From NCBI GenBank assembly GCA_033961575.1, contig CM066740.1, positions 64,199,117 to 64,263,116 on the forward strand: a stretch of DNA of 64,000 nucleotides, in the 5' to 3' direction. A program made the translations under genes and the position numbers. How positions within the stretch are numbered: position 1 is the stretch's first letter; the number at the start of each line of letters is the position of its first letter. The notes beneath the pieces were generated by a model, which was not told the origin of the DNA, searched no databases, and was given only the letters and a program-made list of their open reading frames with translations. The stretch comes from Aselliscus stoliczkanus (Eukaryota; Chordata; Mammalia; Chiroptera; Hipposideridae). This document shows positions 10,640 through 21,452 of the stretch, one piece after another.

Positions 10640-11230
10640 TCCACTTCTAAGTGAAATCATATGGCATTTGTCTTTCTCTATCTGACTTACTCCACTCAGC
10701 ACAGTACCCTCTAGGTCCATCCATGTTGTTACAGATGGCAAGATTTCATTCTTTTTATGGCTGAGTAATATTTCATTTTATATATGTACCACCTCTTCTT
10801 TATCCATTCATCCACTCAGGGACCCAAGTTGCCTTCATATCTTAGCTATTGTAAATAATGCTGCAGTGAACACATGGATGAGCATGTCCCATCGAAGTAG
10901 CATTTTGGGTTTCTTCAGATAAATACCCCAAAATGAGAATATTAGGTCTCTCTTGGTCTCTTGTTATGGTCTTTGTTTCAAAGTCTATTTTTTCTGGCAT
11001 AAGTATTGCTACTCTAGCTTGTTTATTTGTTTCCATTTTCATGAAATATCTTCTTCCATCCCTTTACTTTCAGTCTCTGTGTGATTGAAAGCAATCTGAA
11101 GTGAATCTTTTGTAGGTAGCATATGTAAGGGTCTTATTTTCTTATCCATTCAACCACCATATCTTTTAACTAGAGCATTTAATCCATTTATATCGAAAGT
11201 AATTGCTGATAGACAGGTAGTTAGTGCCAT
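10640..11230 (-). pseudogene. L1 copy D ORF2 remnant with the copy C deletion
   Basis: ORF2 starts at 11230 (ATGGCACTAAC). The frame 11042-10842 carries the endonuclease segment MKMETNKQARVAILMPEKID and DFETKTITRDQERPN, then at 10946 switches to the C-terminal 'GYLSEETQNATSMGH' sequence. As in copy C the sequence after the switch is out of the ORF2 frame. Reverse transcriptase is absent. Confidence 0.8.
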
Positions 11231-11274
11231 TTTGTTATTCATATGTTTTATTTTTATTATTATTTTTTTTTTGT

Positions 11275-12335
11275 CGTCTTAAAGAAATCCCTCCAACTTT
11301 CCTTGTAATACTGGTTTGGTGGTGATGAACTCCTTTAGCTTTGTCCTGTCTGAGAAGCTCTTTATCTGTCCTTTGACTCTAAATGATAGCTTTATTGGGT
11401 AGAGTAATCTTGATCATAGGTACTTGCTTTTCATCACTTTGAATATTTCATACCAATCCCTTCTGACCTGTAAAGTTTCTGTTTAGAAATCAGCTGAAAA
11501 TCTTATGGGACTGCCTTGTAAGTAACTAACACGTTGTTGTTTTTTTAATGATTTTAAGATTCTCTCTCTGTCTCTAGCCTTTGGCATTTTAATTATGATG
11601 TGTCTTGGTGTTGGCCTCCTTGGCTTTATATTGTTTGGGAATCTCTGTGCTTCCTGGATTTGTATATTTATTTCCTTCATCAGGTTAGGGAAGTTTTCCA
11701 TGATTATTACTTCAAATAGGCTTTCAATACCTTTCTCTCTCTCTTCTCCTTTTGGGACCCCTATGATGAGAATGTTGGCACCCTTGATGTTGTTGCAGAG
11801 GCCATATAGACTATCCTCATTTTTTTTTGGATTCTTTTTGCCATTCTGATTGGGTGTTTTCTGCTACTTTATATTTTAATTTGGTGATTCAATCCTATAC
11901 TTCATATAATCTACTGCCAATTCCCTCTAGTGTATTCTTTACTTCAGTTATTGTTTCTTTTTTTTTTTTTTTTTTAGCTGAGCCATCCTGCCACCTGTTG
12001 GCAGCTCAGCAGCAGCTCAGTTAAGGCTGGGCATCAAACTGCTATTGCTCAGAGCTCAGCTCATACTATTGAGCAAGCTCTTAACCACTGGGCCAGCCCT
12101 CAGTTATTGTATTCTTAATTTCTGACTGATAGTTTGTTATGTTTTCTATCTCCATTTTTATGTTTCCTATCTTTTTGTTGAAGTTCTCACTGAGATCACT
12201 GAGCATCCTTATAATCAGTGTTTGGAACTCTGCATCTAGTAAATTGCTTGCCTGCATTTTGTTTAGTTCTGTTCCCAGAACTTTGTTCTGTTGTTTCATT
12301 TGGGACATGTTTCTTTGTCTCCCTATTTTTGCTGT
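11275..12335 (-). pseudogene. L1 copy D ORF1, interrupted by a SINE
   Basis: The usual ATGGGGAGACAAAG start has become ATA; the frame 12308-12081 opens at an internal MSQMKQQ. The coiled coil (LSENFNKKIGNIKMEIENIT) is cut by the SINE at 11955-12099. The RRM/C-terminal part is recognisable at 11701-11483 (ENFPNLMKEINIQIQEAQRF, then TPRHIIIKMPKARDRERIL) and has frame breaks. Not functional. Confidence 0.8.
11955..12099 (-). mobile_element. tRNA-derived SINE, type 2, in L1 copy D ORF1
   Basis: About 145 bp. Minus-strand 5' end 'agggctggcccagtggttaa' holds an A-box-like TGGCCCAGTGGTTAAGAG; a B-box-like 'agcagtttgatgccc' lies 40 nt on, and the element ends in poly(A) (T-run 11955-11975). TSD 'tcagttattgt' at 11944-11954 and 12100-12110. 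Closely related to the copy at 10416-10509 and distinct from the commoner SINE of this window. Confidence 0.85.
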
Positions 12336-13765
12336 ATCCCTGTTTTTGTTTGTATGTACTAGGTAGAACAGCTGTGTCTCCCAGTCTTAGTAGAGTGGCC
12401 TTATGTAGTAGGTGCACTTTGGGACACAATGACAGAGTCCCCCTGGTCACCTGAGCTTGGTGCTCCAAGTGTGTCCCTTGTGTGGGTTGTGTGTGCCCTA
12501 CTGTTATAGTTGAGTCTTGGTTGCTGTTTGCATATCAATGGGAGAGATTCACTCTAGGGCTGATTGGTTGTGAGGACTGGCTGTGACTACAGTGGATGAG
12601 CTGTTGTACAGGGTCTGGATTCACTTTAACAGGTCTGTTGTGCCTGCCCAGTCTGTCCTTTAGGTTTGTTTGTGGACGTGTCTGGGTGGTGCTCTGCTGT
12701 GTTCTGAAGCCAGCCAATAGTTGTGCTTGTTCTGGGGCCTCTTGAGAGGGGCTCTGTTGCAGCCTAGGCCAGTCACGGCCTGTGCCTTGCCAGGGACCAA
12801 TTGGTGTGAGCTACAAAGTGATTTGCAGGTGGTTGCCACTTGTACTGGGCTTGGAGCTGCCATAGGGAGGCTAAACTGCAACCTTAGGCCTACTGCCACT
12901 AATGACAGGGTTTGCCTGCTTAACAAAACATATAGGGCACCGAGGCTAAATGCTGCTTGTTTCGAGTTTGTGAAACTTTACGATGTTAGGAAAGTCCATA
13001 GCATAAGCCAAGACAGACCACTTGTATGGAAAAACCATTAGAAGCACCTTGGATGGACCTGCAAGTTGGGTCAGGCAGAGTCTCAGGGAATCACTAGGGC
13101 TGGAGCAAAGAGTGTTTGCCAGGTTGATGGAGACTCAGATATAGTGGCTGCCTGCTCATGGAGGCTGGGAAGGGTAAGGGCTCAACAAAGGAACAATGAC
13201 TTCTGCCAGCACTTTTGTCTGGGAGAAAGCTACCCTTTCAGCACTTGTCCTAAAACCAGTCAAATCAGTTACTCCCCATATGACCCTGGCATCTTTTGAG
13301 CTGCTACTCCAGCTCTGCAGCTCAGAGTGAGTGAATCTGTCAGCAAGTAAGTCTACGTCAGGCCCTTTGAGAGGAGTACCTGGGACCCCAACTGCCATCT
13401 GTCTCACCCAGCCACAATCTCCACTGGTTTTCACAGCCAGAAGTTATGGGGACTTCTTTTCCCCAGGCTAGGGAGGCTGGTGTGGGACTGGGAACCCTCA
13501 CGCTTGAGGGGGGACCTCTGTAGCCAATATCTCTCCTCTGATTCTGAAGGACCACCGGCAATATGGAACTAGTATGTTCGGTGTCTCTCTGCTCCTCCTA
13601 CCAGTTTCCATGTAACTTCTTCTGTATCTCCTTAGTTATAGGACTTTTTTTCAGCTAGACTTCAGATGATTCTCAGTGTGGTTGTCCTGTAGTTTAGTTG
13701 TGATTTTGATATGGTAGGAGGAGGTGAGCACAGTGTTCACCTACTCCTCCATCTTGACTGGAATC
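12336..13765 (-). promoter_or_regulatory. L1 copy D 5' UTR
   Basis: Same 5' UTR type as copies C and E, 1.4 kb, starting with a YY1-type 'caagatggaggag' at the right edge. Numerous small open frames here are by-products of its composition. Any promoter function is inferred from the family. Confidence 0.65.
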
Positions 13766-14120
13766 CTCTCATCTCTGTCTTGATAAATGGGCTTCAGTAG
13801 TGACACAGAACAACACAAATTTATCTCCAGCAAAGCTATGCTTTCTTATTAGTTGTACACATTAATGTTTGTAGTTGTGGACTACTTTTAAGTGTCTAAG
13901 CAAATAACACACAACCATGGATCAAATATTGTTACTCTGATAGTTGGAATGAGAAAATCATTACTTTTATCAAAATATTTTACCCATATAAAAGAAAAAA
14001 GATAAACCTTTTCAAAATCTCTCTTATTTTTTACACTTTAATATATAAGATCAATGAACAGACAAAGATAGTGATTTTTTACGACTTGCACAAGTTTCAG
14101 AAAGTTATTAGAACAGTCTT
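13766..14120. other. Non-repetitive DNA
   Basis: AT-rich, no gene or repeat recognised. Confidence 0.5.
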
Positions 14121-14129
14121 AAAATTGTT

Positions 14130-14135
<6 letters not shown>

Positions 14136-14176
<41 letters not shown>

Positions 14177-14275
14177 TTTTTGAGGGCAGTATCACTGGCC
14201 CTCACATGTGGGACCGAATCGAGGCTGCTGGCTTCCCAAGCCAGCGCTTAACCACCGCGCCACTCGGCCGGCCCC
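14136..14275 (-). mobile_element. tRNA-derived SINE, type 1 short form
   Basis: On the minus strand: 'ggggccggccgagtggcgcg' head with A box, anticodon-arm-like hairpin (CTGGC-TTGGGAA-GCCAG family), B box near 'gattcggtccca', then 'gagggccagtgatactgccc' and a (TAAA)n tail (T-rich 14136-14180). Perfect 15 bp TSD 'aaaattgttttattt' at 14121-14135 and 14276-14290. An intact, well-bounded insertion. Confidence 0.95.
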
Positions 14276-14290
14276 AAAATTGTTTTATTT

Positions 14291-15064
14291 TTTTACTCTA
14301 CTATTTAATTGTCATGAGGACAAGGAGAGAAGGGCACTGAATGCAGTTGGTAACTCTGAATTCTAATTCCTGCTCCACCATTAATTTTAAACTATTGAAA
14401 GGTAACCCTACCCCCAACTTCCAATGTGTCTCTGGCCTCATATATAAAAAGAGAATGATGGTAATGAACTTTACTAACGGAACATTTTTTAAAAACATTT
14501 TCTAGAAGTAAATTTTCACACGCAAAAAAATTGTTTTGTCAAAAGCTACAGTTTTAAAAAATGGATAAATACATTATTAACAAGGAAATATATAGCCTTG
14601 TAAAGAAAATATTTTTAATATAAGATGAAATGTTATCTTCCTCAATATAGAATACTACTATGTCTACAGTGACTATCTGGCTGGCAAGTAGGCCAAATGA
14701 CATACATATTTTGTACCTCTAATTCTATCAAAGTAATTAGTGTAGGCCACATATAATATAGGTGTATTTTAAACTAGCAACTAGGATAATAACTTATATC
14801 ACAAAAATGACAGTGTGGTGGGCAGATTATCTACTGAGTGCCATATGATATAATATATAGTGACAACTCTTTTGAGAGGAATTTTTCATAAATTTAATTC
14901 TACTCTCCTAAATACAACCACCTGATATAAATGTGCAATGAATTCTAAAGCAGTTATCAGAAGTAAACCAAAAGTTAGCAGGGTTGAGAATACTGTTATT
15001 TCAAAATATAAATTTCTAATTCTATCAAGCTTTTGGAAAATTTAAAAATATGCCTTTTAAAAAC
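14291..15064. other. Non-repetitive DNA
   Basis: AT-rich sequence; no gene, RNA or repeat recognised. Confidence 0.5.
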
Positions 15065-15073
15065 TGTACTAGA

Positions 15074-15201
15074 GGGCTGGCCGAGTGGCGCGGTGGTTAA
15101 ACGCTGGCTTGGGAAGCCAGAGGCCCCGGTTCGGGTCCCACATATGAGGGCCAGTGACACTGCCCTCAAATAAACAAACAAACAAACAAACAAACAAAAA
15201 A
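15074..15201 (+). mobile_element. tRNA-derived SINE, type 1 short form
   Basis: Plus strand: 'gggctggccgagtggcgcgg' head, anticodon-arm-like hairpin 'ctggcttgggaagccag', B box 'ggttcgggtccca', terminal 'gagggccagtgacactgccc' box and an (AAAC)n tail. TSD 'tgtactaga' at 15065-15073 and 15202-15210. Confidence 0.95.
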
Positions 15202-15242
15202 TGTACTAGATGTAAATTTAAGTATAATTTTAAAAACATTTT

Positions 15243-16252
15243 AGACTTCCGGTAAGATGGCAGAATAGACAGAAGCTATGACAACTGCACCCCAGGATCA
15301 CACCAAAATTACAAATAATTTATACAACATTCAACCTCGGAAGTCCCTGGAACACTAGATAAACAGAACCTCTAAATGAAGGACCTAAAGAAGAGGCCAC
15401 ATCAAGTCTGGTAGGAGGGGCAGAGATGAGAGAGGACGAGCCCCATGAGGGACATCTCAGTGGTGGGGAGGCTTCTCCAGTTGGGGGAGAGACCCTCTGG
15501 CCCGTACTGAGCTCACTAGCCCAGAGTTACTTTGCCAGGAAGAGGAGTTCCATGATAGCTGGTGATAGAAATTAGTGAGGACCTTCTTTGCTCAACTCAG
15601 TGAGGCTGAGGGCAGTAGAAGAACCAGTGGAACCAACACTCAGACTCGCTCACTGGTGAGCACTCACCTGGTCCTTGGTGGAGGGAGTAGCTGTGTGAGC
15701 GGGGCTGAGGAGCCTGTGGAGACGGACTGAACTGAGCACCTTTGGCACAAGAGTTGGAGGTTTTGGGACCACTGTTCTGCTGGTATGGAGTTTGCACACA
15801 AGTAGTGTACAGGAGGGCGCCATTTTGTCACAGTTCAGCCCTCCCACAGAGGGGCAGGTCCAGGATTGCATTAGTCTGGTAGAATTGGTGCAGGAGTGCG
15901 TGTGTGTGCATGCGCATGCAGCCTTGGATCCCTGCCCTGTGCCCTGCTTGTGCTGCGTAGCCAGGGAAACTCCTGATGGGTGTGCTTCAGCTCCAATAGG
16001 CTCTTCATTGAGACGTAGGAGTGTGCCAGCTGCCTTGGGCCCCTGCTCTCCGCACTGCATGTGCAGAGTTCCCAGCTGGTGACTGGTTGTTGGGCTGCCC
16101 GGCCTGATCTGTGAGCGGCTGATTGGGACAGGCTGAGACTGGGAGTTTTCCTTGGATTGTTGGGCCGTGAACTGTGTGCCTGTGTGATACAGCTGGGGCT
16201 TTCCTGGTGATCTATCTAATATATTCAAAGCAATCCCAGAACGACAGCCAGA
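15243..16252 (+). promoter_or_regulatory. L1 copy B 5' UTR
   Basis: GC-richer 1 kb leader closely related to that of copy A, with 'taagatggcag' (YY1-type motif) 13 nt from the 5' end. It includes a 60 bp alternating purine-pyrimidine stretch near 15898-15925 (gtgtgtgtgcatgcgcatgc). Confidence 0.7.
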
Positions 16253-17126
16253 ATGAGGAAACAAAGAAACATGTCACAAGTAAGTAAAGATCAGAAGAAA
16301 CCTCTAGAAATGAAACTAAATGAAACAGAGGGCTCCAACCTTTAAGAGACAGAGTTTAGAACACTGATGATAAGAATGTTTAATGAACTTAGTGGGGACA
16401 TAAAGAAGGATAGGGAAATCATAAAAAACAACCAGTTAGAACTAAAGAATACAATAACTGATATGAAGAACATACTTGAAGGAATCACCAGTAGATTGGA
16501 TGAAGCAGAGGATTGGATCAGCGATTTAGAAGACAAAATAGCAGAAATAACCCAGTTAGATCAACAAAAAGAAAAAAGAATAAAAAACAATGAAAATAGT
16601 TTAAGAGACCTGTGGGACAACATGAAATACAACCACTTTCACATCATAAGAATACCAGAAGGAGAAGAGAAGAAGCAAGGGATTGAGAATGTATTTGAAG
16701 AAATAATAACTGAAAACTTCCCTACCCTGGTGAAGGAAATCGACATACAAGCCTAGGAAGTGCAGAGAGTTCCAAAAAAGCTGAACCCAAACAGGTCCAC
16801 ACAAAGACACATCATAGTTAAAATAGCAAATGTTAAAGACAAAGACAGAATCCTGAAAGCAGTAAGAGAAAGATAGCAGGTTACATACAAAGGAACTCCT
16901 ATAAGACTAACAGCTGACTTTTCTAAAGAAACTCTGCAGGCCAGAAGGCAGTGGCAGAAGATATTCAGTGATGCAAAATAAAGGCTTACAACCAAGATTG
17001 CTCTACCCAGCACAGCTATGACTTAAAATTGAAGGAGAGATAAACAGCTTTACAGAAAAGAAGAAGCTTAAGGAATTCATTACCACCAAGCCAGCATTGC
17101 AGGAAATGTTAACAGGCCTTTTTTAA
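16253..17126 (+). pseudogene. L1 copy B ORF1 with premature stops
   Basis: Starts at 16253 (MRKQRN). Same length and layout as the intact ORF1 of copy A, with an early TAA at about 16341, TAG codons at about 16754 (before EVQRVP) and 16874 (in the R-R-X-Q-QVTYKG region), and a late frame change after the ETLQARRQW motif. The longest surviving frame is 16367-16756, covering the coiled coil and the start of the RRM (IRIPEGEEKKQ). Dead, but otherwise closely similar to copy A. Confidence 0.85.
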
Positions 17127-17182
17127 ACAGAAGAAAGGGGTAAACAAGCTAACCTAGGAAGACCAGGAATACAAATAACAAA

Positions 17183-17883
17183 ATGGCAATATGTGTGCAC
17201 CTATCAATAATCACTTAAAATGTGAATAGGCTAAATGCTCCAATCAAAAGACACAGAGTGGCTGAGTGGGTAAGAAAACAGGACCCATGTATACGCTGTT
17301 TACAAGAGACTTATCTCAGATCACAAGACACACAGAGGCTGAAAGAAAAGGGATGGAATAAGATATTTCATGCAAATGGAAATGAGAAAAAAGCTGGAGT
17401 ATCAATACTTATTTTGGACAAAATAAACTTTAAAGTGAAAACTACAATAAAAGACAAAAAGGGCACTACATAATAATAAAGGGATTGATTCAACAATTGG
17501 ACATAACCCTAGTAAACATCTATGCACCCGACATAGGAGCTCCTAAATATACAAAACAGAATTTGACAGACGTAAAGACAGAGATCAACAGTAACACTAC
17601 CATAGTAGGGGACTTCAACATCCCATTGTCACCAATGGACAGATCCTTCAGACAGAAAATCAACACGGAAAGAGTGGCTCTAAATGACACTTTAGACCAG
17701 CTGGATTTCATCGATATTTTTAGAGCATTTCACTACAAAGCAACAGAACATACATCCTTCTCAAGTGCACATGGAACATTTTCCAAGATAGACCACATGT
17801 TAGGCCACAAAACAAGTCTCCGTAAATTTAAGAAGATTGTAATCATATCAAGCAGATGTAGAGGAAAATCTGATGGTTGCTAG
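17183..17883 (+). pseudogene. L1 copy B ORF2, endonuclease domain only
   Basis: Begins with ATGGCAATA at 17183 and encodes an endonuclease/exonuclease/phosphatase-fold domain: LNAPIKRHRVAEW, metal-binding Glu in QETYL, NIYAPDIGAPK, catalytic GDFN, and SKIDH. A frame shift near 17470 splits it into 17222-17473 and 17485-17883. At 17854/17855 the sequence leaves ORF2 immediately before the final D-H motif (CDHNIMKLE in copy G), so the active-site histidine is lost. Reverse transcriptase and cysteine-rich domains are absent. Confidence 0.85.
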
Positions 17884-18315
17884 CTAGGAGGGGTGGGGAT
17901 AAGGGAGAAGGGGAAGGGATTCGACAGCATAAATAGGTAACTACAATATTGCCACAGGAGTATGAAAGGCAGTTTGGGGAATATAATTAATAATGTTGTG
18001 AATATTTTGTAGGGTGTCAGATGGTCACATGTCTTGTTAGGGAGACCACTTCGGGGATGGGGTAGAGGCTTGATCACTGCACTGTACACCTGAAGCTGAT
18101 GTTGTATAATATTGTATTTTAACTGTGATTGAATGTATATATATAGTCATAGGATATGGAGTACAGTGTGGGAGTGGAGTCAGGGGAATTCTAATAGATA
18201 TGTGTGATATGGCTGGGGGAGTGTGGTAGCGGAAAGGGGGAAGGGGTTTGTCACTTTGAGGGGTAGAAAGTATAACTATTGCCCTGTGTTGTAACAAATT
18301 AATTAATTAATTTAA

Positions 18316-18686
18316 AAAATTTTATGTGTATTAATGTTAAATTTCAATGCATTACAAAGCACTAACACAGTGCCTTATATACAGTAGGCACAGGATATTT
18401 TAAATGTAATTTAATTGTTTTCCACAGTGCTTACTGTGCTATTTTTCAAACTCTTTGAATGGGTTACACAATGGTTTTTTTGTTGTTGTTAATAATAAAA
18501 TTTATGCATTTCTTTATATGTTTGTGTATAATGTAGAACTTATATTCCCAAAAACTTTAAGTCCAAAAATTTATGCCATATTAGACTTTTAGAGACCAGT
18601 TGGAAGTTCTAATTTCTGGGTAATAGTGACTGATTCTTAGGAGGAAAATAAACCAGTATCTATTTTGCCTCATTTAATATAGAATG
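18316..18686. other. Non-repetitive DNA
   Basis: AT-rich; nothing recognised. Confidence 0.5.
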
Positions 18687-18697
18687 ATGCTCTCATT

Positions 18698-19146
18698 GTT
18701 TTTGGTTTTTTTTAAGGTTTTATTGGGGAATTGGGGGAGGGGAACAGCATTGAGGAATCAGGGAAGGGGAACAGACCAGTTGCTGTCACTTTGTTCTTCA
18801 GTCTAGTTGAGGAGGACGTAGCTTCACTGGCCCATGTTGGTATTATCATTGTGCTTTTCTCGGGTAAGGCAGATTGGTCTCTGGCTTCTGGACGGCCGCT
18901 CACGGCAGCTCTCCCTGGCTGCTGGTCACTCACTGTAGCTTTTGGCAGCCCACTGAAGCAGGGGCTACAGACTATGCTGTCGCCAGGCGACACAGCAGCC
19001 CAGCTCCAGCTTGAGCTGTTGTTCACTACCTTAGCTGTAGAGGGCAATGTCACTGGCCCTCATATGTGGGATCCAAGCTGGGGCCTTGCTGCTCAGAGCT
19101 GGCTTCCCAAGCCAGCTCTTAACCAATGTGGCACTCAGCCAGCCCA
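18698..19146 (-). mobile_element. tRNA-derived SINE, type 1 long form with AATAAA/TCTTT-type end
   Basis: About 450 bp, minus strand: tRNA-like head (right end, 'ggctggctgagtgccacatt'), 'gggccagtgacattgccctc' box, then a roughly 300 bp GC-richer body with repeated 'gcagcc/gtgagtg' words, ending in tandem 'ccccaattcc' units, 'ccaataaaacctt' and poly(A). TSD 'atgctctcatt' at 18687-18697 and 19147-19157. One of four long forms in the window. Confidence 0.9.
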
Positions 19147-19229
19147 ATGCTCTCATTCATTTTTTTCTTTTTTTCTCCCATCAAACAACAAGCATTCCTC
19201 TTATAAATCCATAAATCCTGGTAGGTGAA

Positions 19230-19455
19230 TTCCAGTTGTTTCTAGCATAGGCTGAATAATATAATGCTTACAGCATAATCTTTGGTTTGAGATTTGGATC
19301 TGCTTCTTAGTGGCTGTGTGACACTGGGTGATCTCTTAACCATCCTGGAAAATGGGGATAGGAATATCTAACTCATAGCTTTGTGGTTATAGATTAAATA
19401 CAATAATGCATGAAAAGTACATAGCACAGTGCCTGGTACACAAATAGTAACTCTC
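19230..19455 (+). mobile_element. MIR (ancient mammalian SINE)
   Basis: Matches the MIR layout from memory: 'tttgagatttggatctgctt' (tRNA-like part), 'gctgtgtgacactgggtgat' core, 'gaaaatggggataggaatat', then 'cagtgcctggtacac' near the 3' end. Diverged, no TSD expected. Confidence 0.85.
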
Positions 19456-21304
19456 AGGATCATCTATTTTCAGTGGCTTCAAACAAGAAAGTCTGAAAAG
19501 ATTAGACATAGAAATACAACATAGAAACAAAACTCTTTTCAAATACTGTCGGCTCAAAAGCAGTGTCTGTTTAACATATTTGAAGCAAGTGTGTTTTTCC
19601 TCAAAATATCTGAATAGTGGACTTTTTCGTCTGCTTTGAGTATATGTAGACATGTTCTAAAATGTATTTCTGTGTTACTGATAAACATTATTTTAAATAT
19701 TTTTCCCAAACAGTTTTATTTTGTACTTAAAGTGAGTTAAATAGTATACACAAATGTGTCATTGTTAAAAGCATGCATATTTTACATGCAAATACATACA
19801 AATACACTTACCGTTGTTTGGGAACTGGGGAACAAAGATCAGGGGAAAACAGAAATAATGTTGCTTATCATACAAGTGCATCATTAATGTGTTCAGGTGT
19901 GTCAGACTGGGGGACTGCTGCTATGGTTGAAATCACCAGCGCAAAACACCTAGGAGTCTTTTTATTTCATATCTGTGCGCTCATGCGTGTATGCACTCAC
20001 TCATACACACACACACAGACACACACTTATACTTTCATTAATAACACTCATATATATTCATATGAATATCTTTACACATCAGAATTCCTCTTGAAAATCA
20101 AGTGTGCTTTAAAAACAGGACCACTTCTATTTCCTAAAATTCAAGCATGCTAGCATTCATATTCAATGCCTCATTTTAAATTAAATAAGCAAAAGATAAG
20201 GCCAAACTAAAATTCATGACCAAGTAGTTATTTGAATGGGAAACAATGAAAGGAAAATAAACACATGTTCAGTTGGCCAGCTTGAGTCAGTGTGTGAAAG
20301 GATAAACTTTTCATATGTCAGAGGATACATAAAAAGAGAGGTACTATTAGAAGCTGAAACATTTTTCTTTCAAAGCATAAGAATTACACACTTGAAAATA
20401 TGGTGTCAGAGAAACCAAACCAAAAAAACCAAAACAACACTACCTTGCACAAGTAGAAGTACAACTGTCAGGAATTAAAAAAATATTTAAAATAAATTTA
20501 TCTTCTTTTGCTATTTCTGTTATAAATTTGAGAACACAGAAAAGCACATCAAATACTGGTTTGATAGACAATCACCAAAGAATTCTCTGTGCATTGTAAG
20601 ACAATATATTTGCAATAACATAAGCTAAAATAACTTTTTTAAAATGCCTGAGAGTTGTCAGGTTAACAATATAAGTAGTCGTAAAATTAAATTAATTCAA
20701 AAGAATTCAGATTATTATCATTTATTGCTAAACCCACTAAAAAAGTTGTTTGGCAATAAGTGCACTTTCAATTGTTTAGATACATTCAAAAATAAGTACT
20801 GGCATCTGTTAAATAATTTTCAAAATCTATCTTGTTCATTCATTTAAAAAAATGACTAAAGGCTTACTATTAAAACATACACTCTGCACATAAAAATGTG
20901 CGAAACTATAAACATTTAAATTACTAATGAGATGGGCTACCTGCCTTCTTCAGTTCACAATAGTTGCACGTATTTTAAATAGCTCAATTAAAGTTTATTC
21001 AAACTAGATAATTTATCCACTGTAGAGAGTGGTGTGAGCATTAGATATTTTATAAGGTTTAAAATGAAGCAGAGATTTTGCAAAACTTAAAAATTATTCT
21101 GAGACTATTTTCTTGAGGAATAGAAAGAACTATGCAAAGCATCTAAATAAAAAAATATATATATACCACCATATTCTAAATGTTTTCTCTCAACTATGAA
21201 ATATAATATACCTGTGTATTTATTTATTTTTATTTCTATTTTCAGATTTTAAGAATGGCTTATTTACTCTTAATTTCCCTCTGTTAGTATATTTAACTTT
21301 TTAT
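19456..21304. other. Non-repetitive AT-rich DNA
   Basis: Contains a short CA-rich run at 20006-20030. No gene or clear repeat seen. Confidence 0.5.
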
Positions 21305-21317
21305 GGGTAGCTTTCTT

Positions 21318-21439
21318 TTGTTTTGTTTTTTGCTTTTTATTTTGAGGGCAGTGTCACTGGCCCTCATATGTGGGACTGAACCCAAGCCGCTGGCTTCCCA
21401 AGCCAGCGCTTAACCACTGCACCACTCCGCCGGCCCTCT
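21318..21439 (-). mobile_element. tRNA-derived SINE, type 1 short form
   Basis: Minus strand, with tail T-rich at left, 'gagggcagtgtcactggccc' box, anticodon-arm-like 'ctggcttcccaagccag' and head 'gggccggcggagtggtgcag'. TSD 'gggtagctttctt' (21305-21317) versus 'gggttgctttctt' (21440-21452), one mismatch. Confidence 0.95.
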
Positions 21440-21452
21440 GGGTTGCTTTCTT

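Larger units (their letters stand above)
9928..13765 (-). mobile_element. L1 copy D, internally deleted, with two nested SINEs
   Basis: Minus-strand L1 running from its 5' end at about 13765 ('gtcaagatggaggag') to an A-rich 3' end at about 9928. Order on the minus strand: 5' UTR, ORF1 (start region near 12330), ORF2 start (ATG at 11230), endonuclease, jump at about 10946 to the ORF2 C-terminus, then the same two-module 3' UTR as copy C. Apart from two SINE insertions it is colinear with copy C, including the deletion breakpoint. Confidence 0.85.
15243..18315 (+). mobile_element. L1 copy B, internally deleted, full 5' and 3' ends
   Basis: Plus-strand L1 of only 3.1 kb with both termini: 5' end 'agacttccggtaagatggca' at 15243 and an (ATTA)n-like A-rich end at about 18300. 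It carries 5' UTR, damaged ORF1 (16253-17126), ORF2 start and endonuclease (17183-17854), then jumps at 17854/17855 straight to the last codons and 3' UTR. The same jump is present in copy A. Flanks have an imperfect TSD (15226-15242 'ttttaaaaacatttta' versus about 18308-18324 'atttaaaaaattttat'). Confidence 0.85.

Noticed and set aside
15074..15150. tRNA gene
   Set aside because: A and B boxes and an anticodon-like arm are present, but the acceptor stem does not close and the unit recurs with A-tails and TSDs, so it is a SINE.
15650..16264. 204-codon minus-strand frame
   Set aside because: Antisense to the copy B L1 5' UTR, a GC-rich stretch with few stops.
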